Origin: Cypionkella aquatica
GTDB taxonomy: Bacteria; Pseudomonadota; Alphaproteobacteria; Rhodobacterales; Rhodobacteraceae
Direction of reading: 5' to 3'
Assembly: GCF_030161095.1 (NCBI RefSeq)
Contig: NZ_BSPP01000011.1
Span: forward strand, 248,001 to 312,000
DNA: 64,000 nucleotides
The notes below the pieces were generated by a model, which saw nothing but the letters and a program-made list of their open reading frames with translations, made no database searches and was not told the origin of the DNA. The stretch's first letter is position 1. Each line of letters starts with the position of its first letter. The translations under genes were made by a program, and so were the position numbers. Of this stretch, positions 50,644 to 59,154 are shown piece by piece.

Positions 50644-53162
50644 TCGGATCGCTGCTGCGCGCATGCCTGCTGGTTCTGGTGCTGGCAGCGCCCGCTGTTG
50701 CGCAGGATCAGCCCAAGGCCGAAGATTACAAAACCTTTGACACCACCACGACGCAGATCGAGGGGCTGGTCGCGCAAGCGCAGGTCGATGACGAGCGTTT
50801 GGGCAATATGCGGGCTGAAATGGTGCGTTGGCGCGCGACATTCACCGCAGCGCAAAGCGCCAATGCCGATCAGATCAGCACGGTGAAAAGCCAGATCGCA
50901 GCGCTTGGCGCGGTGCCTGCGGATGGGGTGGCTGAGGATCCCGCGATTGCGGCGCGGCGGGCGGCATTGACTGAAAGCCTGTCGAAATTGCAGGCCCCGG
51001 TGCTGACGGCGACCGAGGCTACGACGCGGGCCGACAGCACAATCGGCCTGATCGACAAGCTGATCCGCGAGCGGCAGGCAGACAAGCTGCTGCGGCTGTC
51101 GCCCTCTGTCGCCAATCCGGTGAACTGGCCTGCGGCGGCGAAGATGTTCCGCTGGATGGGGCAGTGGATGTGGGATGAGACGCGCTGGCGCTTCACCCGG
51201 CCGATGAACGTCGATCAGCTGCGCGACAATGCGCCATTGATCATAGGGCTGTTGTTGCTGGCGGTGTTCTTGCTGGTGCGTGGTGGGCATTGGATGCAGC
51301 GCCTGCACCGCTGGCTGCTGAACAAGACCCATATGCGCGGGCGCAATCTGATCACCGGGTTCGTGTCATTGGGGCAGGTGGTTTTGCCCGTTGTGGGGGC
51401 GGTGCTGCTGTCTTTGGCATTGCAGCGTGCCTCGTTGTTTGGCCCGATCGTGTTGTCGCTTTTTGCCAATCTGCCGGGCTTTGTGCTGACGATCCTGCTG
51501 ACGCGCTGGCTGGCTTTCCGCATCTTCCCCAGCGATCCCGAGCAGGAAAGCGTCTTGGGGATGGGGCCTGAGGGCCGCGCCGAGGGCCGTCTGCAAGCGG
51601 TGCTGCTGGGGCTTGCTGTGGCGCTGTACAACCTGGTCACGGTCTGGATCGTGCCACGGGCGGCGGATTTTCTGGGCGGTGCGGCCAAGCTTGCTGCGGA
51701 TCGCGCGCAAGAAGTGGCGCAATATACTGATGCCGCGATTTCGGTCGTGCAGACGCCGTTGCAGATTTTCGCGGCGATTGCGCTGTTTCGCTTGGGGCAG
51801 ATTTTGCGCCAGCAAAGTGCCTCGGGGCAGGATGGGGATGCGGCGGCGTTCCGCTCCAAGCTGATCGTATGGGTCAGCACGGTGGTGACGGCGATTGCAA
51901 TTGCGGCCCCGGTGCTGGGGGTGATCGGCTATGTCTCGGCGGCCAATGCGCTGATCTGGCCTGCGATCAACACGCTGACGCTGTTTGCGGTGATGGTGGT
52001 GTTGCAGGGCTTTATCGCCGAGCTTTACGTGACGGTGTCGCGGTCGGCAGAGGCGCAGCGCGAAGCGTTGGTGCCGGTGTTGGCGGGGTTTGTGATCACC
52101 TGTGCGGCGATGCCGTTGCTGGCGCTGATCTGGGGCGCGCGGGTCGTTGATCTGTTAGACCTGTGGGATTCGTTCCGCAGTGGTGTCTCGCTGGGCGGGG
52201 TGCGGATTTCGCCGACGAATTTCCTGATCCTCGCCATCGTGTTTGCGGTCAGCTATGCGGTGACGCGACTGGTGCAGGGCGGGTTGAAATCCTCGATCCT
52301 GCCGCGCACCTCGCTGGATCAGGGTGGGCAGAATGCGATTGTCTCGGGCGTAGGCTATGCCGGGGTGATGCTGTCGGCGCTGTTGGCGATCAATGCCGCC
52401 GGGATTGATCTGTCAGGTCTGGCACTGGTGGCGTCGGCCTTGTCGGTCGGCATCGGGTTTGGCCTGCAAACCATCGTGTCGAATTTTGTCTCGGGCATCA
52501 TCCTGCTGGTCGAGCGTCCGGTGTCCGAGGGTGACTGGATCGAGGTTGGCACCACGCAGGGCATCGTGCAGGCGATTTCGGTGCGCTCGACGCGGATCCA
52601 GACCTTTGACCGATCAGATGTGATCGTGCCGAACTCTGATCTGATCACTGGTCGGGTGACGAATTGGACGCGCTTCAACATGTCAGGGCGGATCACCCTG
52701 CCGGTCTCTGTGCCGTTCACTTCGGACAGCCGTAGGGTCGAGGCGATCTTGCGCGCAATCGTCGAGGCGCAACCCTTGGCCATTCTGACGCCGCCGCCGG
52801 TGATCGCGCTGATGGGCTTTTCCGGCGAGGTGATGAACTTTGAAATCCGGCTGATCCTGCGCGATATCTATTTTCAGGTGGCGGTGCGATCCGAGATCAA
52901 CCACCAGATTGTCGAGCGTTTTGGCAGCGATGGTGTGCTGATGTCGAACGCCCACCGCGACTATTTGAAGAAGGCGGCGGATGACGCGAAAGCCGAACTC
53001 AAGGCTTTGGCAGAAGAGCAGGCCAATCTTGATGCGGTTGAAACGTTCTTGGCGCCGGCGCGAAAATCCAGCCGCAGCGTCTTTGGTGCCGATCTGGATG
53101 ATGCCAATGCCGACGATACTTATGCCGACCCGCACCCTGCAGCGAAAGACCCTGACGCATGA
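50640..53162 (+). CDS. MscS-type mechanosensitive channel with DUF3772
   Basis: Membrane protein of 840 residues. It has a signal peptide (LLVLVLAAPAVAQ), a periplasmic coiled-coil DUF3772-like region (about 25-180), about ten membrane helices, and the MscS core near 590-760: the pore helix (ALSVGIGFGLQTIVSNFVSG) and the beta domain (SEGDWIEVGTTQGIVQAI, RIQTFDRSDVIVPNSDLI). It should release solutes on hypo-osmotic shock. The C-terminal 60 residues are charged. It overlaps cysK at its start and alaX at its end. Confidence 0.88.
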   Translation: MIGSLLRACLLVLVLAAPAVAQDQPKAEDYKTFDTTTTQIEGLVAQAQVDDERLGNMRAEMVRWRATFTAAQSANADQISTVKSQIAALGAVPADGVAEDPAIAARRAALTESLSKLQAPVLTATEATTRADSTIGLIDKLIRERQADKLLRLSPSVANPVNWPAAAKMFRWMGQWMWDETRWRFTRPMNVDQLRDNAPLIIGLLLLAVFLLVRGGHWMQRLHRWLLNKTHMRGRNLITGFVSLGQVVLPVVGAVLLSLALQRASLFGPIVLSLFANLPGFVLTILLTRWLAFRIFPSDPEQESVLGMGPEGRAEGRLQAVLLGLAVALYNLVTVWIVPRAADFLGGAAKLAADRAQEVAQYTDAAISVVQTPLQIFAAIALFRLGQILRQQSASGQDGDAAAFRSKLIVWVSTVVTAIAIAAPVLGVIGYVSAANALIWPAINTLTLFAVMVVLQGFIAELYVTVSRSAEAQREALVPVLAGFVITCAAMPLLALIWGARVVDLLDLWDSFRSGVSLGGVRISPTNFLILAIVFAVSYAVTRLVQGGLKSSILPRTSLDQGGQNAIVSGVGYAGVMLSALLAINAAGIDLSGLALVASALSVGIGFGLQTIVSNFVSGIILLVERPVSEGDWIEVGTTQGIVQAISVRSTRIQTFDRSDVIVPNSDLITGRVTNWTRFNMSGRITLPVSVPFTSDSRRVEAILRAIVEAQPLAILTPPPVIALMGFSGEVMNFEIRLILRDIYFQVAVRSEINHQIVERFGSDGVLMSNAHRDYLKKAADDAKAELKALAEEQANLDAVETFLAPARKSSRSVFGADLDDANADDTYADPHPAAKDPDA

Positions 53163-53881
53163 GCACGACTTTGCTGTTTCGCGATGACGCCTATCTGCGC
53201 GAGGCCGAGGCCGTGGTGCTGGCGCATACGCCTGAAGGGGGCATCGTACTGGATGCCACGATCTTTTATGCCACTGCAGGCGGGCAGCCCGGTGACAATG
53301 GCTGGCTGATCTGGCCCGGCGCGCGACTGCCGATTGCGACGGCGGTGAAGGTCGAGGGCGGCTTGATCGCCTTGGTGCCCGCCGAAGCAAGCGCGCTGCC
53401 GCCTGTCGGCAGTCAGGTGCTACAGCGGCTGGATTGGCAGCGCCGTCATCGCCATATGCGGGTGCATACCGCGCTGCATCTGTTGTCGGTGGTGATCCCG
53501 CTGCCGGTGACCGGCGGGCAGATTGGGGCGGACAAGGGCCGTCTGGATTTCCTCATGCCAGAGCCTCCGACTGATGTGGCGGCCCTGAATATCGCGCTTA
53601 ACCTGTTGATCGAGCGTGATCTTCCCGTCACCGATACTTGGATCAGCGATGACGAGTTGCTGGCAAATCCGGGATTGGTGAAGACGATGTCGGTCAGCCC
53701 GCCCATGGGGCAGGGCAGGATTCGTCTGGTGCGGATCGGACAGGGCGATGCCCAGATCGACCTGCAGCCCTGCGGTGGCACCCATGTCGCTCGCACCGCC
53801 GAGATCGGACGCGTCGAGATCGGTCGCATCGAGAACAAAGGCAAGCAAAACCGCCGGGTAAACCTGCTGCTGGTGGACTGA
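53159..53881 (+). CDS. Alanyl-tRNA editing protein AlaX
   Basis: Free-standing editing domain of 240 residues that hydrolyses mischarged Ser- or Gly-tRNA(Ala). The zinc-binding motifs MRVHTALHLL (HxxxH) and LQPCGGTHVART (CxxxH) are present, with TIFYATAGGQPGDNGW at the N terminus. It starts inside the stop of the channel gene. It lies directly before tRNA-Ser, which may be coincidental. Confidence 0.9.
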   Translation: MSTTLLFRDDAYLREAEAVVLAHTPEGGIVLDATIFYATAGGQPGDNGWLIWPGARLPIATAVKVEGGLIALVPAEASALPPVGSQVLQRLDWQRRHRHMRVHTALHLLSVVIPLPVTGGQIGADKGRLDFLMPEPPTDVAALNIALNLLIERDLPVTDTWISDDELLANPGLVKTMSVSPPMGQGRIRLVRIGQGDAQIDLQPCGGTHVARTAEIGRVEIGRIENKGKQNRRVNLLLVD

Positions 53882-53930
53882 TCCGCCACAAATCCCCGCA
53901 AATACCGCCCGAAAACCCCAGTTTCCCCCC

Positions 53931-53959
53931 TTGCGCCCACGCATTATTGCAGGCTAAAC
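53931..53959 (+). promoter_or_regulatory. Promoter of tRNA-Ser
   Basis: TTGCGC, exactly 17 nt, then CTAAAC, ending 9 nt before the tRNA. Confidence 0.5.
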
Positions 53960-53968
53960 ACCCGCAAC

Positions 53969-54058
53969 GGATCGGTGGCCGAGTGGTCGAAGGCGCACGC
54001 CTGGAAAGTGTGTAGGCGGGGAACCGTCTCTAGGGTTCGAATCCCTATCGATCCGCCA
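53969..54058 (+). tRNA. tRNA-Ser (anticodon GGA)
   Basis: A 90-nt class II tRNA: acceptor stem GGATCGG paired with TCGATCC, anticodon GGA at 54003-54005 in the loop CTGGAAAG, a long variable arm (GCGGGGAACCGTCT region), T loop GGTTCGAATCC and an encoded CCA. It decodes UCC and UCU. Everything downstream looks acquired, so its 3' end may be an integration site. Confidence 0.95.
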
Positions 54059-54083
54059 CTTGCACACCGCAAACCCGAGATGA

Positions 54084-54106
54084 GGTCCCTGACGGGGCCT
54101 TTTTTC
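54084..54106 (+). terminator. Terminator of tRNA-Ser
   Basis: GGTCCC-TGAC-GGGGCC followed by seven T residues, 25 nt after the tRNA. Confidence 0.8.
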
Positions 54107-54141
54107 TTTTGATGTCAAAGGGGTTTAGCGAGGCCGTCCGA

Positions 54142-54183
54142 CTTTCAGAGACTGGCGTTTCGGTCGAAGTCAGTCTCTGAAAG
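54142..54183. repeat. 13-bp perfect inverted repeat near the island edge
   Basis: CTTTCAGAGACTG (54142-54154) and CAGTCTCTGAAAG (54171-54183) around a 16-nt spacer. No T-run follows. It may be a recombination or binding site rather than a terminator. The rest of the 54110-54395 gap shows no gene. Confidence 0.7.
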
Positions 54184-54395
54184 CCCCGCGTCTCTTTCCA
54201 CACGCCCTTCACCAAAATCGAGATGGATTCAAAAGGTGATGGATTTTCAGCCACTTGGCAAAAGCGGATTGCGTCGGAGTTGAGGCGCGTTCGACCGCTG
54301 TCGATGCGAACGGAGACCCCCGAAGGCGGCGTGGTTGTGCGGAGTGGTGCGAAGTCTTTGATGACAACAGAACTTCGCCCTCATAGCCTGGCGCA

Positions 54396-55229
54396 ATGTC
54401 GAACGGGCCCTGGACGGATGCAGAGAACGACCTGATCGTCGCGGATTACTTCGCGATGCTGGCCGACGATATCGCCGGACGGCCCTACAACAAGGCCGAG
54501 CACAATCGGGACCTTCAGGCCCGCATCGACCGCAATCGCAGTTCCATCGAGTTCAAGCACCAGAACATCAGCGCGGTGCTCAAGGGGCTCGGCGAGGACT
54601 GGATCCTTGGCTACAAGCCTGCCTTCAACTTGCAGATGACGTTGGTAGACGCCGTGGCACGTTGGCTGGCACTGAATCCGGCATGGCTCGGCCGCCAAGT
54701 TGGTTTGCGACCCGCAGGTGGTCTGCGAGAAGCGGCGCAGATCTGGATCGGTCCGCCGCCTACCATGTCGAACCATCCGCCGCCACAAGAGCTGGAGCAG
54801 ATGCTTCACATCGCCCAGAAGTTCGACGTGGCGGGCCGGGATGAGCGCAACCGCGCCCTTGGCCGCGCGGGCGAGGAACGTGTGCTGGCGCATGAGCGGT
54901 CGGTTTTGAGGTCGGCGGGCCGGGACGATCTGGCGCGAAAGGTCCGCTGGGTGTCGGAGGAGGACGGCGATGGCGCAGGCTACGACATCGCGAGTTTCGC
55001 CTCGGATGGGTTGCCCCGGCTGATCGAGGTGAAAACGACGAACGGCTGGGAACGCACGCCCTTCCACATCACGCGCAATGAACTGGCCGTGGCCGAGGAG
55101 CGGCGGTCGGAATGGCGCCTGTTCCGGCTGTGGAACTTCTCACGCGAGCCGAAGGCGTTCGAACTGCACCCGCCGCTCGGTGCGCATGTATCGCTGACCG
55201 CCATGTCTTTTCAGGCGAGTTTTCATTGA
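54396..55229 (+). CDS. DUF3883 putative nuclease
   Basis: Protein of 277 residues. The C-terminal half has the DUF3883 pattern: GRAGEERVLAHE (about 156-167), GDGAGYDIASF with Asp197, and LIEVKTTNGWE with Glu211 and Lys213, a PD-(D/E)xK-type nuclease core. The N-terminal part (WTDAENDLIVADYFAMLADD and RSSIEFKHQNISAVL) is a separate helical domain often seen in such proteins. Such genes are common in defence islands. The start ATG lacks a good ribosome site. It converges with the recombinase operon, leaving only 3 nt between stops. Confidence 0.75.
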   Translation: MSNGPWTDAENDLIVADYFAMLADDIAGRPYNKAEHNRDLQARIDRNRSSIEFKHQNISAVLKGLGEDWILGYKPAFNLQMTLVDAVARWLALNPAWLGRQVGLRPAGGLREAAQIWIGPPPTMSNHPPPQELEQMLHIAQKFDVAGRDERNRALGRAGEERVLAHERSVLRSAGRDDLARKVRWVSEEDGDGAGYDIASFASDGLPRLIEVKTTNGWERTPFHITRNELAVAEERRSEWRLFRLWNFSREPKAFELHPPLGAHVSLTAMSFQASFH

Positions 55230-55232
55230 CGG

Positions 55233-55616
55233 TCAGCCATGCGCTCGTTCAGTTTGCTCCTGCCATGTTTCCCCGGAAAGCCGACATAGATCGTAGAGGG
55301 TGACGGTTGACGGCTCACGCCCGCAGGTCAGCCGTTTCAACACCTCCGGCGCGAGGTATGCGAGCCGCAATTGTCGGCTGACGTGGCGCTCTGCTAGCCC
55401 AATAGCCTCGGCCAGTTCCTGGATCGTGGCAAAATCGCCAGCCTCCATTCGCCGCCGCCAACCCCATGCGCGGCCTATGGCGCGGAGAACGTGCGGGTCC
55501 TGCGTCTGGTCATCGCTGGGCCGGTAGTCGGCAGGTGGCATGATTTTCGGCCGACCATTCTTCTTCCGAACCGTTAAGGGGATCAGGACGCGGATCGTAT
55601 CGTCTGGCTTGGTCAT
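55233..55616 (-). CDS. HTH protein coupled to a serine recombinase
   Basis: Protein of 127 residues with a helix-turn-helix in its middle (FATIQELAEAIGLAERHVSRQLRLAYLAPEVLK), reminiscent of ParB/KorB-type DNA readers. It starts MTKPDDTIRVLIPLTVRKKNGRPK. Its ATG overlaps the stop of the recombinase gene (ATGA), and proteins of this kind usually accompany such recombinases in alphaproteobacteria. It may choose DNA sites or direction for the recombinase. Confidence 0.7.
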   Translation of the reverse strand: MTKPDDTIRVLIPLTVRKKNGRPKIMPPADYRPSDDQTQDPHVLRAIGRAWGWRRRMEAGDFATIQELAEAIGLAERHVSRQLRLAYLAPEVLKRLTCGREPSTVTLYDLCRLSGETWQEQTERAHG

Positions 55617-56941
55617 CCTGCAGCCTCCATCTGGCGCGGCGCGACCATTTCACGGATAACGCCCGCGATGCCTTCGCGCCGAATGTCGACTTCGAGCCCG
55701 GCGCTGGTTACCGTGACACGCCGCACCAGAAGCTGGATGATCCGCGCCTGCTCGGCCGGGAAGAGTTGCGACCATAGGGCATTGAACTCGTGAAGGGCTG
55801 CGATGGCATCCGCCTCAGATGCTCCGCCGCCGTCGCGTTTCAGGGCCGCCAGCACCTGCGTTACCACCTCCGGCGTTTGCAGGATGCGCCGAACTTCGGT
55901 CACGACCGCGTCATCGACCATTCCGGCGGCGAGCCGTGGCGGCGCGGTCTCCTCGCCGGTCTCGCGGTTCCGGATCACGTCCATGGACACATAGTAGCGG
56001 TAGAGCTTGGCCCCCTTCTTCGTGCTGGTCGGCGTCATGGCGGCACCATTTTCGCTGAAGATCATCCCCTTCAAGAGCGCTGGCGTCTGCGCGCGGCTGT
56101 TGTTGGCCCGCTTGCAGGGGCTTTCCTTCAGGATGCTATGCACACTATCCCAAACTTCCGCGTCGATGATGGCGTCATGCTCTCCGGGATAGGCCTTGCC
56201 CTTGTGCAGGGCCTCACCCCGATAAACCCTGTTGTTCAGCAACCGGTACAGGTAGCCCTTGTCGATCAGCGTGCCCTGCTTGCTGCGGAAACCCTCGCCA
56301 CGCAGTTCCCGCGCCAGCACTGTGGCGGAGCCCAGATCAATGAACCTCTGGAAGATCCGCCGCACATTGGCAGCCCCTGCCTCGTTCACCACCAGCTTGC
56401 GATCCTGCACATCGTAGCCGAGGGGCACATAGCCGCCCATCCAGATGCCGCGCTTGCGCGAGGCTGCCACCTTGTCGCGGATGCGTTCGCCGATGACCTC
56501 GCGCTCGAACTGGGCGAAGGACAGCAGGATATTCAGCGTCAACCGCCCCATTGAGGTGGTGGTGTTGAAGGACTGTGTCACCGAGACGAAGGTCACCCCG
56601 TTTCGGTCGAACACCTCGACCAGCTTGGAAAAATCCATCAGCGAGCGCGACAGGCGGTCGATCTTGTAGACCACCACGACGTCGATCAGCCCATCGTCGA
56701 TGTCTGTCAGCAACTGCTTCAGGCCGGGGCGGTCCAGATTGCCCCCCGAGAACCCGCCATCGTCATAGCGTTCGCGCGTGGCGACCCATCCCTCGGATTT
56801 TTGGCTGGCGATATAGGCTTCGCAGGCCTCTCTCTGCGCATCGAGGCTGTTGAATTCCATGTCGAGCCCTTCCTCGCTCGACTTGCGGGTGTAGATGGCG
56901 CAGCGCAGGCGGCGGTTTGCGCGGGCGTTGTTGTCCATCAT
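55613..56941 (-). CDS. Large serine recombinase
   Basis: Site-specific recombinase of 442 residues. The resolvase-type catalytic domain (about 12-160) has the nucleophile Ser21 in YTRKSSEEG, YKIDRLSRSL and FAQFEREVIGERIRDKVAA; the recombinase domain follows with RGIWMGGYVPLGYDV and GYLYRLLNNRVYRGEALHKG. The region that normally holds a zinc ribbon reads LLKGMIFSENGAAMTPTSTK, without its cysteines, as in related alphaproteobacterial proteins. A coiled-coil C terminus ends the protein. It should integrate or invert the surrounding element; the target site is not known. Confidence 0.9.
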   Translation of the reverse strand: MMDNNARANRRLRCAIYTRKSSEEGLDMEFNSLDAQREACEAYIASQKSEGWVATRERYDDGGFSGGNLDRPGLKQLLTDIDDGLIDVVVVYKIDRLSRSLMDFSKLVEVFDRNGVTFVSVTQSFNTTTSMGRLTLNILLSFAQFEREVIGERIRDKVAASRKRGIWMGGYVPLGYDVQDRKLVVNEAGAANVRRIFQRFIDLGSATVLARELRGEGFRSKQGTLIDKGYLYRLLNNRVYRGEALHKGKAYPGEHDAIIDAEVWDSVHSILKESPCKRANNSRAQTPALLKGMIFSENGAAMTPTSTKKGAKLYRYYVSMDVIRNRETGEETAPPRLAAGMVDDAVVTEVRRILQTPEVVTQVLAALKRDGGGASEADAIAALHEFNALWSQLFPAEQARIIQLLVRRVTVTSAGLEVDIRREGIAGVIREMVAPRQMEAAG

Positions 56942-57438
56942 GCCCCCTCCTGCATGCGCTCGCGCAGCCCGAAGAAGCGGTATCCGTTCCAGCGGGTGCC
57001 GGTGATTTCACGCGCCACGGCCGAGAGCGATTTGAACCTGCGACCCTTCCAGTCGAAGCCGTCCTTCAGCACAGTGACGGTGTGCTCGATGCCATCCCAT
57101 TTGCGCAGAAGTTTCGTGCCCGCCACGGGATTACGGGGATCCGCGATCTGGTGCTTGCGTCGATTGTGCCCTTCGACCTCGTCGGCCAGCAGTTCCAGCA
57201 TGCGGCGGGTGTCGCGATCGGGGCCGCCGTAGGTCAGCTCCTGCAGCCGATACGCGATCCGAAGCTCCAGAAACGCTCGGCTATTATTCGGGGCGGCGGT
57301 GCCGATCAGCTTTTCCCATTCGACTTTCAGCTCCTTCACGGACATGGCTTTCAACGCGGCCAGGCGCGACAGAACCGTTTGATCCAAGCGTGGACCTTGG
57401 CTTGGTTTCGAGGGAGATATCTTATTGTTTCGCTTCAT
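56938..57438 (-). CDS. DUF2924 family protein
   Basis: Basic protein of 166 residues of the DUF2924 family: SRLAALKAMSVKELKVEWEK, AFLELRIAYRLQELTYGG, and the C-terminal HTVTVLKDGFDWKGRRFKSL followed by AREITGTRWNGYRFFGL. The family almost always stands before a serine recombinase, as here, with overlapping stop and start (ATGATG). The start at 57438 is set by GGAGGAATTT upstream. It may be a recombination directionality or DNA-binding factor. Confidence 0.85.
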   Translation of the reverse strand: MKRNNKISPSKPSQGPRLDQTVLSRLAALKAMSVKELKVEWEKLIGTAAPNNSRAFLELRIAYRLQELTYGGPDRDTRRMLELLADEVEGHNRRKHQIADPRNPVAGTKLLRKWDGIEHTVTVLKDGFDWKGRRFKSLSAVAREITGTRWNGYRFFGLRERMQEGA

Positions 57439-57670
57439 AAATTCCTCCGATGCGGATACGTTTCGCACGACGACCACCGCTCTTTCGGGGCAAGAAGTCC
57501 ACGAAACTGTCTCCGCCGTTGGCAGATAAATCACTGGGCTGAGCAGCGTTCAGGCGAACGACGCCAGCGGCCAGGATGCGGCCGATTTCCGCGAGGCGCG
57601 CCTCGGCCGACATCCGGTCGGGGCATAGGGGGTTGGGCCCCGAGATCGGGCCTTCTGATGTAGGTAACAT
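57422..57670 (-). CDS. Small hypothetical protein of the recombinase operon
   Basis: ORF of 82 residues overlapping the DUF2924 gene start by 17 nt. The middle part AEARLAEIGRILAAGVVRLNA looks like a conserved short helix seen in similar operons, and the tail is basic (PRKSGGRRAKRIRIGG). A start at the ATG at 57613 (MSAEARL) would give 63 residues and may be the real one, since the 20 residues before it are poor in structure. The function is unknown. Confidence 0.55.
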   Translation of the reverse strand: MLPTSEGPISGPNPLCPDRMSAEARLAEIGRILAAGVVRLNAAQPSDLSANGGDSFVDFLPRKSGGRRAKRIRIGGIYEAKQ

Positions 57671-57677
57671 GGCGACT

Positions 57678-57715
57678 TTTCGCGATTGGGATGATGGTCA
57701 AAAGGTATCGCGAAA
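57678..57715. repeat. Inverted repeat TTTCGCGAT/ATCGCGAAA
   Basis: Nine-base arms at 57678-57686 and 57707-57715 upstream of the recombinase operon. Possible operator. The surrounding 165-nt gap has no gene. Confidence 0.4.
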
Positions 57716-57835
57716 TCCGAAAAACACAAGTCTTTCAATATCTTGTGGACAGTCGCGGCTCATGAGAAGCAGCGCGCAAATCTGCGCACGCGCTCCTTCG
57801 TCTCAAAGGCTGTCAATGAGGCGCTGGGCCGCGAA

Positions 57836-58768
57836 TCAACCTGCGTTGCCGCTCATGAACTTGTCGAAGGTGTCGAGGGTGGGTTCTTCCTCGAGTTCAG
57901 CCAACTCCCATCGCGACGGGGCACGGTCGGGATAGAGCAGCAGTGAAATCGACATCTCGTTGCCGGGCGAGAACACGGTCATTTCGCGCACCGGCTCGGA
58001 ACCTGCCCAGACGCCCGCCGGATGTTGGTGGCCGTGGCGACCGGAGTCCCCATCCACTTCTTGCGCAGCCAGGGAGCCAGCTGGCAGCTCGAGCACCGAC
58101 TGTCGCGCCCGGTAGAAGACGCCGGATTTCAGCAACGGTTCGCTGGACCACGCCCAGTCGATGAAGCCTTCCTTGCCAACCACGATCATGGCGCGCTTGT
58201 CGGTGATGGTCATCCATTTCAGGATCGCCGCGGTTAGCGACACTGCATAGCGGTCCGACAACTCGGTCATCACGTCGATGTCGATGACCCGTCCCTTGAT
58301 CTGCGCGCGGAAATCGTCGAGCGGCATCAGCAAGTAGGAGGCGAAGGTGTTAGCCTCACCCTCGATCTTGTTCCGTGCCTCATCCCAATCAGCCATGTTG
58401 CGGTTGGTGCATTCTAGGCCGCCGGGATGAGCACGTCTGTGGAGCAGGTAGTGGCCCAGTTCATGCGCAAGCGTGAAGTTGCGCCGCCCCACGGACCGGA
58501 TGGTTTCGTTGTAAATGATGCCCCATTCACCTGATCCACCCGGGCGCGGCATCAACATGCCCTCGACACCTTTGGAGAGATTTAGCCCGCCGACCATCGT
58601 GATCGGGGCGTCAGGAAAGACCTGCCGTGAGAAGTCCTGCGCCAGCGCTGCCACATCGACCGGAAAGCGGGGTAGTCCATGCGCTGCCTGATGCAACGAC
58701 AGGATCTTGGTCAGGCGATTGGCCCAACTCTGTGGCGTCGCAGGAAGGTTCAATCCTTTTTCCCCCAC
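57836..58768 (-). CDS. ImmA/IrrE family metallopeptidase
   Basis: Protein of 310 residues with a zinc protease motif HELGH at 102-106 (TLAHELGHYLLH) and the third-ligand glutamate in EGEANTFASYLLMP near residue 136. These enzymes cut XRE-type repressors, as with ImmA/ImmR in ICEBs1 and IrrE/DdrO in Deinococcus. After the protease domain there are about 130 residues, including a possible sensing region (EGFIDWAWSSEPLLKSGVFY). The start is GTG at 58768, 18 bp inside the end of the repressor gene, so both are coupled. No ribosome site is obvious for it. Confidence 0.87.
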   Translation of the reverse strand: MGEKGLNLPATPQSWANRLTKILSLHQAAHGLPRFPVDVAALAQDFSRQVFPDAPITMVGGLNLSKGVEGMLMPRPGGSGEWGIIYNETIRSVGRRNFTLAHELGHYLLHRRAHPGGLECTNRNMADWDEARNKIEGEANTFASYLLMPLDDFRAQIKGRVIDIDVMTELSDRYAVSLTAAILKWMTITDKRAMIVVGKEGFIDWAWSSEPLLKSGVFYRARQSVLELPAGSLAAQEVDGDSGRHGHQHPAGVWAGSEPVREMTVFSPGNEMSISLLLYPDRAPSRWELAELEEEPTLDTFDKFMSGNAG

Positions 58769-59070
58769 ATGTCGATCATCTGGTTGATCTTGGCCTGATC
58801 GTCGGGGGCGAGCTTGCTGAACTTGCGGAAGAAGGCCTCCTTCAAGACCTCGTTGCCGGGCTCTTCACTGTCATCGAGGAGGTAATCGGTCGTTACCTCG
58901 AGTGCTTGGGCGATGCGAGTCAACTTCTCGCCTGACGGCTTGCGTGTATCGCGGTTCTCGAGTTCCCAGATGTAGCTCTTGCTCGAGTCGGTAAGGTCGG
59001 CGAGCTTGTCGAGGGAGAATCCCTTTTCCTGACGGTGGCGCTTGATCTTGGCGCCGAGGGACGTGGTCAT
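58750..59070 (-). CDS. XRE-family HTH repressor
   Basis: Small DNA-binding protein of 106 residues. The helix-turn-helix is at about 5-60: LGAKIKRHRQEKGFSLDKLA, then DSSKSYIWELENRDTRKPSG, with EKLTRIAQALEVTTDYLLDD. It resembles phage and ICE repressors. The C-terminal part EVLKEAFFRKFSKLAPDDQA could hold the cleavage point for the coupled ImmA-type protease. It is divergent from the unknown gene at 59229; two palindromes in between are likely its operators. Confidence 0.87.
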   Translation of the reverse strand: MTTSLGAKIKRHRQEKGFSLDKLADLTDSSKSYIWELENRDTRKPSGEKLTRIAQALEVTTDYLLDDSEEPGNEVLKEAFFRKFSKLAPDDQAKINQMIDMWGKKD

Positions 59071-59105
59071 CGTTCCATCCTTGATTCCTTGGCTGCAGGA
59101 GGCGC

Positions 59106-59121
59106 GTTCGGTATGCCGAAC
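59106..59121. promoter_or_regulatory. Operator 1 of the XRE module
   Basis: GTTCGGTATGCCGAAC, 6-bp arms GTTCGG/CCGAAC. On the minus strand TTGCGA, 17 nt, CATACC forms a promoter for the repressor gene whose -10 overlaps this site, fitting autorepression. Confidence 0.65.
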
Positions 59122-59154
59122 AAAAATGTGCTTCGCAAGTAGACGTATTGGTTT

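Noticed and set aside
54045-54254. Minus-strand frame of 69 codons over the tRNA terminator and inverted repeat
   Set aside because: Overlaps the tRNA end and terminator and has no homology or ribosome site.
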